64,000 nucleotides of DNA, from positions 372,001 to 436,000 of the forward strand of contig NZ_FOYD01000001.1 of the NCBI RefSeq assembly GCF_900115905.1, written 5' to 3'. The stretch's first letter is position 1. The number at the start of each line of letters is the position of its first letter. The position numbers were made by a program, and so were the translations under genes. The DNA is from Halopseudomonas formosensis (lineage in GTDB: Bacteria; Pseudomonadota; Gammaproteobacteria; Pseudomonadales; Pseudomonadaceae). A model generated the notes under the pieces. It saw nothing but the letters and a program-made list of their open reading frames with translations, was not told the origin of the DNA and made no database searches. Positions 1 through 8,696 of this stretch are shown in pieces.

Positions 1-983
1 ACCAGAGTCGGGCCGAACAGGGCCTTGAACTCGTCGAACTCGCTGTCGTCCACCAGCCGGGCGATCACCTCGCGCACATCCCAGGACTGTTTGCCGTCCA
101 CCGGCACCACGCCGTAAAGCTCCTCGACAGGGTACTGGGGCGGACGCGGCGGGCGGGTCTGCAGCTGGCCCTGTTTGCGCCAGTTGAGCTGGCTGATGCA
201 GCGCCGGGCCAGGGCCAGGGCATGCTCGTCGTTTTCCGCATAGTGGTCCGCCACCCCGGAGGTGCGGCAGTGCAGGTCGGCGCCGCCCAGCTCCTCGGCG
301 CTGACCACCTCGCCGGTGGCGGCGCGTACCAGGGGTGGGCCGGCGAGGAAGATGGTCGCCTGATTGCGCACCATGATTGCCTCGTCGGCCATGGCCGGAA
401 CATAGGCGCCCCCGGCGGTACAGGAGCCCATGACCACGGCGATCTGCGGGATGCCGGCGGCGCTCATGCGCGCCTGGTTGAAGAAGATGCGACCGAAGTG
501 CTCACGGTCCGGGAACACCTCGTCCTGGCGGGGCAGGTTGGCGCCGCCGGAGTCGACCAGATAGAGGCAGGGCAGGCGGTTCTGCTCGGCGATGGCCTGG
601 GCGCGCAGGTGCTTCTTTACCGTCAGCGGGTAGTAGGTGCCGCCTTTGACCGTGGCGTCGTTGGCTATGATCATGCATTCGACCCCGGACACCCGGCCGA
701 TGCCTGCGATCAGGCCGGCGGCCGGCACCTCCTCGTCATATACCTGCCAGGCGGCCAGCGGGCTGAGCTCGAGGAAGGGCGAGCCGGTATCGAGCAGGGC
801 GTCGATGCGTTCCCTGGGCAGCAGCTTGCCGCGGCTGACATGCCGCTGCTGGGCCTGTTCGCCGCCGCCCCGCCGGATGTGTTCAAGCAGTGTCTGCAGT
901 TCCCTGGTCAGGTGCTGCATATGCTCGCGGTTGCGTTGAAAGTCGGGTGAGCCGGGGTTGATGCGGGTCTGCCAGCGGGCCAT
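1..983 (-). CDS. liuB: 3-methylcrotonyl-CoA carboxylase, carboxyltransferase (beta) subunit, partial
   Basis: Carboxyltransferase half of the biotin-dependent carboxylase that converts 3-methylcrotonyl-CoA to 3-methylglutaconyl-CoA in leucine catabolism, in the cytoplasm. The reading frame enters from the left edge, so only about the first 327 of roughly 535 residues are present. It starts [20 protein letters not shown]. Visible family motifs are [16 protein letters not shown] and the glycine-rich loop [14 protein letters not shown], both typical of acyl-CoA carboxyltransferase beta subunits. The ATG overlaps the TGA of the upstream liuA (ATGA), indicating translational coupling in one operon. 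Propionyl-CoA or geranyl-CoA carboxylase beta subunits are related alternatives, but the isovaleryl-CoA dehydrogenase neighbour favours LiuB. Confidence 0.93.
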   Translation of the reverse strand, partial: MARWQTRINPGSPDFQRNREHMQHLTRELQTLLEHIRRGGGEQAQQRHVSRGKLLPRERIDALLDTGSPFLELSPLAAWQVYDEEVPAAGLIAGIGRVSGVECMIIANDATVKGGTYYPLTVKKHLRAQAIAEQNRLPCLYLVDSGGANLPRQDEVFPDREHFGRIFFNQARMSAAGIPQIAVVMGSCTAGGAYVPAMADEAIMVRNQATIFLAGPPLVRAATGEVVSAEELGGADLHCRTSGVADHYAENDEHALALARRCISQLNWRKQGQLQTRPPRPPQYPVEELYGVVPVDGKQSWDVREVIARLVDDSEFDEFKALFGPTL

Positions 984-2155
984 CAGTGGCCTCCCTGTGG
1001 ATCATTGAACAGCTCCCGGCCGATCAGCATGCGGCGGATCTCGCTGGTGCCGGCGCCGATCTCGTAGAGCTTGGCATCGCGCAGCAGGCGACCGGCCGGG
1101 TAGTCGTTGATGTAGCCGTTGCCGCCGAGGATCTGGATGGTTTCCAGCGCGGCCCTGGTGGCCTGCTCGGCGGTATGGAGAATGACCCCGGCGGCGTCCT
1201 TGCGGGTGGCCTGACCGTTGTCGCAGCTGCGCGCCACCGTATACAGATAGGCACGGCTGGCATTGAGCGCCGTGTAGATGTCCGCCAACTTGCCCTGGAT
1301 CAGCTGGAACTCGCCGATGCTCTGACCGAACTGCCGCCGCTCCCGGGCGTAGGGCAGGGCCAGATCGAGGCAGGCCTGCATGATGCCCACCGGGCCGGCG
1401 GCCAGCACCACGCGCTCGTAGTCGAGCCCGCTCATCAGCACCCGAACCCCGCCATTGACCTCGCCCAGCACGTTCTCCACGGGTACGGCTACGTCATCGA
1501 AGAACAGCGGGCAGGTGTTGGAGCCGCGCATGCCCAGCTTGTCCAGCTTGACACCGCGGCTGAAACCGGGGCTGTCGCCCTCGACGATGAAGGCGGTAAT
1601 GCCCCGGGCACCGCGTTCGGGTTCGGTCTTGGCGTAGATCACCAGTACGTCGGCATCCGGACCGTTGGTGATCCACATCTTGCTGCCATTGAGCAGGTAG
1701 TGATCGCCGCGCCGTTCGGCGCGCAGGCGCATGCTGACCACATCGGAGCCGGCCTCCGGCTCGCTCATGGCCAGGGCGCCGACATGTTCGCCGCTGATCA
1801 GCTTCGGCAGGTAACGGGCCTTCTGTTCGGCGCTGCCGTTGCGGCTGATCTGGTTTACGCAGAGGTTGGAGTGGGCACCGTAGGAGAGGGCGACCGAGGC
1901 GCTGGCGCGGCTGATTTCCTCCATGGCCACGGCATGGGCCAGATAGCCCATACCGGCGCCGCCGTACTCCTCGGGGGCGGTGATGCCCAGCAGACCCATG
2001 TCACCGAACTTGCGCCACATGTCCATGGGAAAGGCATTGTCCGCATCGATGGCGGCGGCCCGGGGCGCCAGTTCGCGATTGACGAAGCCGCGCACCTGCT
2101 CGCGCAGCAGATCGATGGTTTCCCCCAGAGCGAAATCAAGGTCGGAATTGCTCAT
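983..2155 (-). CDS. liuA: isovaleryl-CoA dehydrogenase
   Basis: FAD-dependent acyl-CoA dehydrogenase that oxidises isovaleryl-CoA to 3-methylcrotonyl-CoA, the third step of leucine breakdown. The protein has 390 residues, the usual length. The N-terminal helical domain is followed by the FAD-binding stretch [12 protein letters not shown] near residue 128 and the C-terminal [16 protein letters not shown] segment. The usual catalytic Glu near the C-terminus is replaced (EIGAG at 365-369) and a Glu is found at about 247 in [11 protein letters not shown]. This shift is the hallmark of isovaleryl-CoA dehydrogenases within the family. It is the first gene of an operon continuing into liuB. A MerR-type liuR gene, often found upstream in Pseudomonas, is absent; the upstream gene is an unrelated, divergent cytochrome oxidase subunit. 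Confidence 0.93.
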   Translation of the reverse strand: MSNSDLDFALGETIDLLREQVRGFVNRELAPRAAAIDADNAFPMDMWRKFGDMGLLGITAPEEYGGAGMGYLAHAVAMEEISRASASVALSYGAHSNLCVNQISRNGSAEQKARYLPKLISGEHVGALAMSEPEAGSDVVSMRLRAERRGDHYLLNGSKMWITNGPDADVLVIYAKTEPERGARGITAFIVEGDSPGFSRGVKLDKLGMRGSNTCPLFFDDVAVPVENVLGEVNGGVRVLMSGLDYERVVLAAGPVGIMQACLDLALPYARERRQFGQSIGEFQLIQGKLADIYTALNASRAYLYTVARSCDNGQATRKDAAGVILHTAEQATRAALETIQILGGNGYINDYPAGRLLRDAKLYEIGAGTSEIRRMLIGRELFNDPQGGH

Positions 2156-2190
2156 GTGCCACCTTGTTATTGTAGTTAGTGACTACCCCC

Positions 2191-2219
2191 AAGCTAGGCA
2201 GTGGCGCATCGGGTGTCAA
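2191..2219 (-). promoter_or_regulatory. candidate sigma-70 promoter of liuA-liuB
   Basis: On the minus strand a perfect -35 TTGACA (2219-2214) is separated by 17 bases from TAGCTT (2196-2191), which matches the -10 consensus at three of six positions. It lies about 35 bases before the liuA start codon. The good -35 and exact spacing support it; the weak -10 is what one expects of an activated promoter. No clear LiuR operator was recognised. Confidence 0.45.
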
Positions 2220-2254
2220 TCGCCGTCTGTGGACAGGACTTTCGCGGGAATGCC

Positions 2255-2268
2255 TTGATGGTTATCAA
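2255..2268 (+). promoter_or_regulatory. Anr/FNR box upstream of ccoN
   Basis: TTGATGGTTATCAA is a perfect match to the Anr/FNR consensus TTGAT-N4-ATCAA. It sits 107 bases before the ccoN start codon, a position consistent with activation under low oxygen by Anr, the Pseudomonas FNR homologue. An AT-rich stretch with several possible -10 elements follows (2270-2320). The divergent liuA promoter lies 36 bases away, so Anr could also affect it. Confidence 0.85.
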
Positions 2269-2375
2269 ATATTACAAAACGCGAATTTAATATACGTTAT
2301 TATTGTTTTGATTTTATTAAGTGAGGGGCGCAGACTGTTTTTCGTTTTCAGCTTGCCTTGCTGTACGGAGTAGTC

Positions 2376-3821
2376 ATGCACACCCCTTCCATTGCCGCGG
2401 GCACCCCAGCGGAGCCCGGTTACAACTACGATATCGTTCGCAAATTCACCGTCATGACGCTGGTCTGGGGCGCCCTGGGCATGCTGGTGGGCGTCATCCT
2501 CGCTGCACAGCTGGTATGGCCGGCACTCAATTTCGACCTGCCCTGGTTCAGCTTCGGGCGTATCCGCCCGGTACATACCAACCTGGTCATCTTCGCCTTT
2601 GGCGGTGGCGCGCTCTTTGCCACCTCCTTTTACGTAGTGCAGCGCACCAGCCGCGCGCGTCTGATCTCGGACGGAGCCGCGAACTTCGTGTTCTGGGCCT
2701 GGCAGCTGCTGGTGGCGGCCATGATCCTGAGCTACGCCAACGGGCTGACCACGAGCAAGGAATACGCCGAGATGATCTGGCCGCTGGCGACTCTGCTGAC
2801 GCTCGTCTGGCTGGTCTATGCCTGGCTGTTCTTCGGCACCATCGCCCGGCGACAGGTCAGGCACATCTACGTGGCCAACTGGTTCTACGGTGCCTTCATC
2901 ATAGTCACCGGCATGGTCCATGTGATCAATCACATCGACCTGCCGGTGACACTGCTCAAGTCCTACCCGCTGTATGCCGGCGCCGCCGATGCCATGATTC
3001 AGTGGTGGTATGGTCACAGCGTGGTCGGCTTCATCCTTTCGGTGGGCTTTCTCGGACTGATGTACTACTACGTGCCGAAGCAGGCGGAGCGGCCGATCTA
3101 CTCCTATCGGCTGTCCATCGTGCACTTCTGGTCGGTGATCGCGCTCTACATCTGGGCCGGTCCGCATCACCTGCATTACACCGCGCTGCCGGACTGGGCG
3201 CAGACCCTGGGCATGGTCATGTCCATCATTCTGCTGGCGCCCAGCTGGGGCGGCATGATCAACGGCATGATGACGCTGTCCGGGGCCTGGCACAAACTGC
3301 GCTCCGACCCGGTACTGCGCTTCCTGGTGGTGGCGCTGGCGTTCTACGGGATGTCCACCTTCGAGGGGCCGATGATGGCGATCAAGACGGTGAACGCGCT
3401 GTCCCACTACACCGACTGGACCATAGGTCATGTGCATGCCGGGGCCCTGGGCTGGGTGGCGATGATCAGTATCGGCGCCCTGTACCACATGGTGCCGAGG
3501 CTCTGGGGGCGGGAGCAGATGTACAGCGTCCGTCTGGTCAATCTGCATTTCTGGATGGCCAGCATGGGTACGGTGCTCTACATCGTCGCCATGTGGGTCA
3601 ACGGCATCACCCAGGGGCTGATGTGGCGCGCGGTGAACGTAGACGGGACGCTGACCTACGCCTTTGTCGAAGCACTGGAGGCCTCTCATCCGGGGTATGT
3701 GGTGCGCCTGATCGGCGGCGGCATCTTCGCTGCCGGCATGTTCCTGATGGTGTTCAACTGTGCCATGACCATGCGCGGAGCGACCGTGAAGGAAGGGGTG
3801 CTGGAGCAGGCGCCCGGTTGA
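2376..3821 (+). CDS. ccoN: cbb3-type cytochrome c oxidase catalytic subunit CcoN, orphan
   Basis: Heme-copper catalytic subunit of the high-affinity cbb3 terminal oxidase in the inner membrane; 481 residues, normal length, about twelve membrane segments. Metal and heme ligands are visible: His in [10 protein letters not shown] (low-spin heme), His in [10 protein letters not shown] and the pair in GPHHLHYT (CuB), and the histidines in GHVHAGALG. The ATG at 2376 has a GGAG five bases upstream; an in-frame TTG at 2358 lacks such a site. No ccoO, ccoP or ccoQ follows: the next gene encodes an HPP-CBS protein. It is therefore a stand-alone CcoN like the orphan CcoN3 and CcoN4 of P. aeruginosa, which are known to assemble with CcoO/P encoded elsewhere. 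The upstream Anr box points to low-oxygen induction. Confidence 0.93.
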   Translation: MHTPSIAAGTPAEPGYNYDIVRKFTVMTLVWGALGMLVGVILAAQLVWPALNFDLPWFSFGRIRPVHTNLVIFAFGGGALFATSFYVVQRTSRARLISDGAANFVFWAWQLLVAAMILSYANGLTTSKEYAEMIWPLATLLTLVWLVYAWLFFGTIARRQVRHIYVANWFYGAFIIVTGMVHVINHIDLPVTLLKSYPLYAGAADAMIQWWYGHSVVGFILSVGFLGLMYYYVPKQAERPIYSYRLSIVHFWSVIALYIWAGPHHLHYTALPDWAQTLGMVMSIILLAPSWGGMINGMMTLSGAWHKLRSDPVLRFLVVALAFYGMSTFEGPMMAIKTVNALSHYTDWTIGHVHAGALGWVAMISIGALYHMVPRLWGREQMYSVRLVNLHFWMASMGTVLYIVAMWVNGITQGLMWRAVNVDGTLTYAFVEALEASHPGYVVRLIGGGIFAAGMFLMVFNCAMTMRGATVKEGVLEQAPG

Positions 3822-3975
3822 GGGGTGTAAGGTCATCCATAAGCAATGGTTGATTCATGATCAGATATTATCGTTTGGCCTGTTGTCGTCCGGAGAGGCA
3901 ATATAGCCGCCCCCGTTGATATCCCTTTGCAGTTCCGGTTTCTGATGCGCTGTCGGCGGTCACCGGCAGGAACAG

Positions 3976-5130
3976 GTGTCTATGTCTGATCAGTTGTTGC
4001 TTCTCTCCCGCCGCCTCTTCGGCTGGCTGCCCCGTACCGTGCAGACCCGACCTGGTGAGTGGCTGCGTGCCTCCGGCGGTGTGGCGCTGGCAGTGGTGTT
4101 CACCTACTGGTTGTCCAGTCTGCTCTATGGCCCCACCACCGCCATGGTGCTGCTGGGGCCGGCCGGCGCATCGGCGGTGTTGCTGTTCGTGGTGTCCTCC
4201 GGCGCGCTGGCCCAGCCCTGGCCGGTCCTGGGCAGTTATCTGCTTGCCGGTCTGACCGGTGCTGCTGTGCTTCACCTGCCGGCGCTGGCCGGAGCCGAAC
4301 TGACTGTTCGCCTGCCCGTGGCCCTGGGGACAGTGGTGCTGGGCATGCTGTTGCTGCGCTGTGTGCACCCACCGGCCAGTGCCATGACGGTGGTGATCGT
4401 GCTGGCGGCGCAGCTGTTGGAACCTCTCGGCGCCTGGCTGCCCCTGCCGATCATGCTCAATGCCTGCTGTCTGCTGTTCTGCGCCACGCTGTACAACAAC
4501 CTGACCGGGGTGCGCTACCCGAAGCAGGCGCCGCGTATTGATCTGCACCGTACCCAGGACCTGCTGCCCGAACAGCGGGTCGGCTTTACCGAGGAGGATC
4601 TGGATCGGGCGCTGGACAGGTTCGGTTCCTTCATCGACATCACCCGCCATGATCTGGAGCAGATCATCCGCGACACCGAAAGCTCTGCCCTGCGGCGCAA
4701 GATGGGTAACATCCGCGCCGAGCAGATAATGTCACGGGATATCCGTACCGTGGGTCCCGACACCACGGTACGTCAGGCCATCGGCATGTTCCGCCATCAT
4801 CAGGTCAAGACGCTGCCGGTAGTGGACAGTGCAGGGCGGGTGCAGGGCATCATCAGCCTCAGTGATCTGCTGGCGCAGCTGGACCTGCCCATGGGGCGGA
4901 TCCTGCCGACCCGGGTGAATCTGTGGCGCGACCAGCCGCTGCACCGCATCATGACCGCGCCGGTGGTCACCGTCGACCGTCATACCCACGTGGTGGACAT
5001 GATTCCGCTGCTCTCCAGTCAGGGGCTGCATTGCCTGCCGGTACTGGATAACGGACATATCGTCGGCATGGTCACCCAGACCGACGTGATCGCTGCCCTG
5101 CACCGGGATCTGGTCAATCACCTGGCCTGA
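3976..5130 (+). CDS. HPP-family membrane protein with tandem CBS domains
   Basis: About 384 residues. The N-terminal half (roughly 35-175) is an HPP-type module with four or more hydrophobic segments and the family-like stretch RCVHPPASAMTVV. HPP proteins have been linked to nitrite transport in chloroplasts and cyanobacteria, but the substrate here is unknown. The C-terminal half (about 250-384) contains two CBS domains, seen as IMSRDIRTVGPDTTVRQAIGMF with VKTLPVVDSAGRVQGIISLSDLL, and IMTAPVVTVDRH with LHCLPVLDNGHIVGMVTQTDV. CBS pairs usually bind adenine nucleotides, so transport may be energy-gated. Start is GTG 3976 (AGG five bases upstream) or the in-frame ATG at 3982. It may be cotranscribed with ccoN across a 154-base gap. 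Confidence 0.85.
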   Translation: MSMSDQLLLLSRRLFGWLPRTVQTRPGEWLRASGGVALAVVFTYWLSSLLYGPTTAMVLLGPAGASAVLLFVVSSGALAQPWPVLGSYLLAGLTGAAVLHLPALAGAELTVRLPVALGTVVLGMLLLRCVHPPASAMTVVIVLAAQLLEPLGAWLPLPIMLNACCLLFCATLYNNLTGVRYPKQAPRIDLHRTQDLLPEQRVGFTEEDLDRALDRFGSFIDITRHDLEQIIRDTESSALRRKMGNIRAEQIMSRDIRTVGPDTTVRQAIGMFRHHQVKTLPVVDSAGRVQGIISLSDLLAQLDLPMGRILPTRVNLWRDQPLHRIMTAPVVTVDRHTHVVDMIPLLSSQGLHCLPVLDNGHIVGMVTQTDVIAALHRDLVNHLA

Positions 5131-5148
5131 GGCTGGACAGATCCGGGC

Positions 5149-6021
5149 CTAGGCAGTGGGTGGGATCGGGTCCCAGCGCTGGGACCAGTCCTGCTCGATC
5201 TGCGCCAGTTCCCGCAGCAGTTCCAGAGCCCGATCCAGTACAGCCGAAGTGCGCTGGCGCGAATACACCAGATAGGTGGGAAAGCTGAACTCGGGGGCCA
5301 TTTCCACCCGCCGCAGCATGCCTGTGTCCAGATAATGCTGCACCACGCGGCTGCGGAAGTAGCCGGACCCGCCGGATTCCAGGATGTACTGCAGGGCCAG
5401 GGGGCCGAGGTTGAAGGTCACCGGGGCGCGGGCACAGTCGGGCAGGGCGGCATCGTGCTGGCGGCGGAATTCCTCGCCCCAGTCGATATAGACATAGGGT
5501 TCGGGACAATCCGGACGGCACACCTGGATGAGTTTCTCCTCCAGCAGTTCCTCGACCTGCAGACCCGGCAGGTATTCCGGCCGGTAGACCAGTGCCGCGT
5601 CCAGGGTGCCCTGTTCCACCCGCTGCATCAGCAGACTGCTGTCGCCGATCTCCGCGCGCACCGAGTGTTCGGGAATCTGCTGGCGCAGGGTACGTACCCA
5701 CTGCAGGATCAGCGGCGTGGCCAGACTGGCCTCGCCGCCGATATGCAGCACATCGCTGAAGCCCTTGAGCAGCGGCAGATCCCGCAGCGCATTGTCCCAG
5801 GCCTGGGTCATCTGACTGGCGTGGGTGAGAAAGGCCTCACCATCGGCAGTCAGGCGAGCGCCCGAGCGGTTGCGGATGAACAGGGTGCAACCCAGCTGGC
5901 TTTCCAGGCTCTGGATCCGCGAGGTGACGGCTGCCTGAGTAACATGCAGCCGTTCCGCCGCCGCGACGAAGCTGCCGCTGCGCACGATTTCCAGAAAGGT
6001 TCTGGCCAGGCTGATGTCCAT
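5149..6021 (-). CDS. LysR-family transcriptional regulator (HdfR-like)
   Basis: A 290-residue LysR-type regulator. The N-terminal winged helix-turn-helix is clear (FLEIVRSGSFVAAAERLHVTQAAVTSRI, about 9-36), followed by the linker helix and a LysR substrate domain to about residue 280. The N-terminal region resembles the HdfR/LrhA-type subgroup. It is divergent from the sulfatase gene at 6202, with a 180-base shared upstream region. LysR proteins commonly act on the divergent neighbour, so sulfatase control is the simplest guess. SdsB, a LysR activator of alkyl sulfatase in another Pseudomonas, is a functional precedent, but I cannot show orthology. The inducer is unknown. Confidence 0.85.
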   Translation of the reverse strand: MDISLARTFLEIVRSGSFVAAAERLHVTQAAVTSRIQSLESQLGCTLFIRNRSGARLTADGEAFLTHASQMTQAWDNALRDLPLLKGFSDVLHIGGEASLATPLILQWVRTLRQQIPEHSVRAEIGDSSLLMQRVEQGTLDAALVYRPEYLPGLQVEELLEEKLIQVCRPDCPEPYVYIDWGEEFRRQHDAALPDCARAPVTFNLGPLALQYILESGGSGYFRSRVVQHYLDTGMLRRVEMAPEFSFPTYLVYSRQRTSAVLDRALELLRELAQIEQDWSQRWDPIPPTA

Positions 6022-6086
6022 GGATGATCCCCATTGTTAAGGCCGCTGTGCATTCTACCAAGCGAAGCAGGTTCCGGGCGGCCAGC

Positions 6087-6115
6087 TTTACATTTTAGAG
6101 CAATTGCTCTATATC
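6087..6115 (+). promoter_or_regulatory. sulfatase promoter
   Basis: TTTACA (6087-6092) is followed after exactly 17 bases by TATATC (6110-6115). Both elements match the sigma-70 consensus at four or five of six positions. The spacer is almost filled by the 16-base palindrome described separately, a classic arrangement for repression by occlusion. The distance to the sulfatase ATG leaves a leader of roughly 80 bases, in which no further structure was recognised. Confidence 0.6.
6096..6111. promoter_or_regulatory. 16-base palindromic operator, copy 1
   Basis: TAGAGCAATTGCTCTA is a perfect palindrome lying between the -35 and -10 elements of the sulfatase promoter. Nearly the same sequence, AGAGTAATTACTC, overlaps the start region of the opposite-strand operon at 14310-14321. 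The shared pattern is AGAG-Y-AATT-R-CTC. The operon ends in a TetR-family gene, so TetR binding is the leading explanation. The divergent LysR protein is the main alternative. Confidence 0.65.
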
Positions 6116-6201
6116 TTGGGCATCCCGCATCAATATCGCAACCGGGCAGTGGAAAAAGCCCTGCCCGTGGACAGCCATAACAACAACGAAAGGGTACTGC
6201 C

Positions 6202-7992
6202 ATGAAACGGACGCTGCTCCATCCCGCCCTGCTGGGCATGCTCGCCTGCCTGCTGCCGCTGGCAGTGCAGGCTGCCCCGCGACCCAACATACTGCTGATA
6301 GTGGCGGATGACATGGGCTTCTCCGACCCCGGAGCCTACGGTGGGGAGATCAGTACCCCGAACATCGACGCCCTGGCCGCCGAGGGGTTGCAGTTCACCA
6401 ACTTCCACGTCGCCGCCACCTGTTCGCCCACCCGCGCCATGCTGATGACCGGAGTGACCAGTCACAAGGTCGGCATGGGCAACATGAAGGAAATCATGGC
6501 CGACAACCAGAAGGGGCAGCCCGGCTACGAGACCTGGCTCAACGACCAGGCGGTGACCCTGCCGACCCTGCTGCGTGATGCCGGTTATCGCACCTACATG
6601 GCCGGCAAGTGGCATCTGGGATCGAGACCGGAGAGCCTGCCCGGTGCCCGTGGCTTCCAGCGCTCGGTAGCGCTGCTGGAGAGTGGCGCGGACAACTGGG
6701 AAGCCAAGCACTATCTGCCTGCCGGCACCGCCACCTGGGTCGAGGACGATCAGCCGATCCGCCTGCCGGATGATTTCTACTCCTCCTTCTTCTACGCCGA
6801 CAAGCTGATCGAATACCTGAGCAGCGAACCGGACAGCGAACAGCCCTTCTTCGCCTACCTGGCATTCCAGGCAGTGCATGCGCCCCATCACGCACCGGCG
6901 GAGTACGTGGAGCGCTACGCCGACACCTATGTCGAGGGCTGGGACGTGATTCGCCAGCGCCGCTACGACCGCATGACCGCCATGGGCGTTCTGCCGCGTA
7001 CCGCAGAATCGGTGGTCAGCCGCGACTGGGGCACCTTCTACGGCACTCCGACCCTGGACTGGGACAGCCTCGATGCCGAGGAGCAGCGTTACCGGGCGCG
7101 GCAGATGGCGGTGTTCGCCGGCATGGCCGAAGCCATGGATGAGAGCATCGGGCGGGTCATCGACCACCTGCGCTCCAGCGGCGAGCTGGACAATACCCTG
7201 ATCATCTTCATGAGCGATAACGGCGCCGAGTCCACGGTGCTGACCGAGGTGGCTCCCTGGTTCTACCGCCTGCGCTATGACCGCGAGCTGGAGGCGCTGG
7301 GTTCGCGTGGCAGCTGGAGCGAGTATGGCCGGGGCTGGGGCTATGCCTCCAACACGCCCTTCTATTCCTACAAGGGCTCGCCCTATGGCGGCGGTCTGCG
7401 GGTGCCGATGATTGTCCGCCATCCGACCCTGATCGAGCCCGGTCAGCGCACCCCGGCGTTCGGCTACGTCATGGATATCGCGCCGACTCTGCTGGAGCTG
7501 ACCGGCACACCCGTGCCGGACGGCGAGTACCAGGGGCGGCCGGTGCATCGCATCATGGGAACCAGCATGCTGCCGCTGCTGCGCGGCGAGAGCGACCGGG
7601 TGCACCCGGAGGACGAAGTGCTGGTCTACGAGCTGGCCGGCGGTGTGGCGGTGTGGCAGGGCGACTACAAGCTGGTGCATGCGCGCAGCAGCGCCCTGGG
7701 AGATTCGGCCGGCACGCGGCTGTTCAACCTGCGCAGCGATCCGCTGGAGCGTCAGGATCTGGCGCAGCAGGAGCCCGAGCGCGTGGCATCCATGCTGGCG
7801 GCCTACCGCTCATTCGTTGATGAGCACGGGCTGGTCGAAGTGCCCGATGACTACAACGCCTGGGAGCAGCTGAACCGCAATGCCCGCCAGCAGTTCCTCG
7901 AACGCCATGGTCGCCAGCTGGTGATAGCCGGCGTGGTACTGGTGCTGCTGGTGGGGCTGGGTATCACTGCGTGGCGCCGGCGGCGTCGCTGA
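6202..7992 (+). CDS. FGly-type sulfatase with signal peptide and C-terminal membrane anchor
   Basis: Type I sulfatase of 596 residues that hydrolyses sulfate esters. The catalytic cysteine, converted to formylglycine in active enzymes, is C74 in the signature CSPTR. Metal-binding motifs are ADDMG at 35-39 and SDNGAE near 335. Residues 1-25 form a signal peptide ending in VQAA. The C-terminus is unusual: a hydrophobic helix (about 571-590) followed by a run of arginines, which should hold the enzyme in the inner membrane facing the periplasm. The end resembles sorting tails but lacks a recognisable motif. Its promoter contains the palindrome shared with the operon at 7964-14293, and its last 29 bases overlap the end of the convergent TetR gene. 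Substrate (aryl or alkyl sulfate) cannot be told from sequence. Confidence 0.9.
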   Translation: MKRTLLHPALLGMLACLLPLAVQAAPRPNILLIVADDMGFSDPGAYGGEISTPNIDALAAEGLQFTNFHVAATCSPTRAMLMTGVTSHKVGMGNMKEIMADNQKGQPGYETWLNDQAVTLPTLLRDAGYRTYMAGKWHLGSRPESLPGARGFQRSVALLESGADNWEAKHYLPAGTATWVEDDQPIRLPDDFYSSFFYADKLIEYLSSEPDSEQPFFAYLAFQAVHAPHHAPAEYVERYADTYVEGWDVIRQRRYDRMTAMGVLPRTAESVVSRDWGTFYGTPTLDWDSLDAEEQRYRARQMAVFAGMAEAMDESIGRVIDHLRSSGELDNTLIIFMSDNGAESTVLTEVAPWFYRLRYDRELEALGSRGSWSEYGRGWGYASNTPFYSYKGSPYGGGLRVPMIVRHPTLIEPGQRTPAFGYVMDIAPTLLELTGTPVPDGEYQGRPVHRIMGTSMLPLLRGESDRVHPEDEVLVYELAGGVAVWQGDYKLVHARSSALGDSAGTRLFNLRSDPLERQDLAQQEPERVASMLAAYRSFVDEHGLVEVPDDYNAWEQLNRNARQQFLERHGRQLVIAGVVLVLLVGLGITAWRRRRR

Positions 7993-8644
7993 GATCCTCC
8001 AGCGGTACATGGAGGCGGTCGCGCAGCTCGCGTACCGCCTCGCGATAGGCCGGTGCCACATAACCTTCCTCCAGGGCCAGGATCTGGTAGATGCCGCGCT
8101 GCAGCATCCGCCGGTCCCGGCCGGGGTGCAGGCCATGGCTGGTGGTCAGAAACTGCAGCCAGCCGCTGAGCACTATCCACACATTGATGCTCAGCGTTTC
8201 GGCCTGGCGCGGGGTCAGCTCGAGAATCCCCGCCTCGGCAAAGGCCAGGTAGATACCGGTGCTGCCGGCCAGGGTGCGCTGGGCGAACTGCCGATAACCT
8301 TCGGCCAGCGCCGGATCCGCTTCCAGCAGGTATTCCAGACCCTGGTGCATGAAGCGGTGCTGCCAGAGAATCTCCAGCAGGTTCTCCAGATAGCGGGCCT
8401 TGTCTTCCAGGGTCAGGGGCTCGTCCGCCGGTATCGTGAAGAAGGCCTCCATCTGCTGCTGAAAGCCGGCGAACAGCTCGGCGACTATCTCGCTCTTGCT
8501 CCGGAAGTGGTAGTAGAGATTACCCGGCGAAATGCCCATGTGGCTGGCAATGTGGTTGGTGGTGACATTGCGCTCACCCTGTTCATTGAACAGTTGCAGG
8601 CTTGCCTGCAGGATGCGATCGCGGGTATTGGCTCTGCGGGTCAT
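7964..8644 (-). CDS. TetR-family transcriptional regulator
   Basis: A 226-residue one-component repressor. The N-terminal helix-turn-helix is typical (TRDRILQASLQLFNEQGERN, then ISPGNLYYHFRSKSEIVAELF, within about residues 8-55). The C-terminal ligand domain is helical and not assignable to a ligand. The ATG at 8644 is preceded by AAGAGAG; an upstream in-frame start would overlap the previous gene. It is the last gene of the five-gene operon, 52 bases after the alkyl sulfatase. It is convergent with the FGly sulfatase and overlaps its end by 29 bases. I infer that it represses both units through the palindromes at 6096-6111 and 14310-14321. A long-chain alcohol, aldehyde or acyl-CoA would be a sensible inducer, but this is not shown. 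Confidence 0.88.
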   Translation of the reverse strand: MTRRANTRDRILQASLQLFNEQGERNVTTNHIASHMGISPGNLYYHFRSKSEIVAELFAGFQQQMEAFFTIPADEPLTLEDKARYLENLLEILWQHRFMHQGLEYLLEADPALAEGYRQFAQRTLAGSTGIYLAFAEAGILELTPRQAETLSINVWIVLSGWLQFLTTSHGLHPGRDRRMLQRGIYQILALEEGYVAPAYREAVRELRDRLHVPLEDLSDAAGATQ

Positions 8645-8696
8645 TGGTCTCTCTTTTGCGTGGAGAGCCGCCGTGGGGTCACGGCGGCAGCGGGGA

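Noticed and set aside
3850-3863. Second Anr-like site TTGATTCATGATCA after ccoN
   Set aside because: The half-sites are five bases apart instead of four and the right half is imperfect, so it does not meet the consensus.
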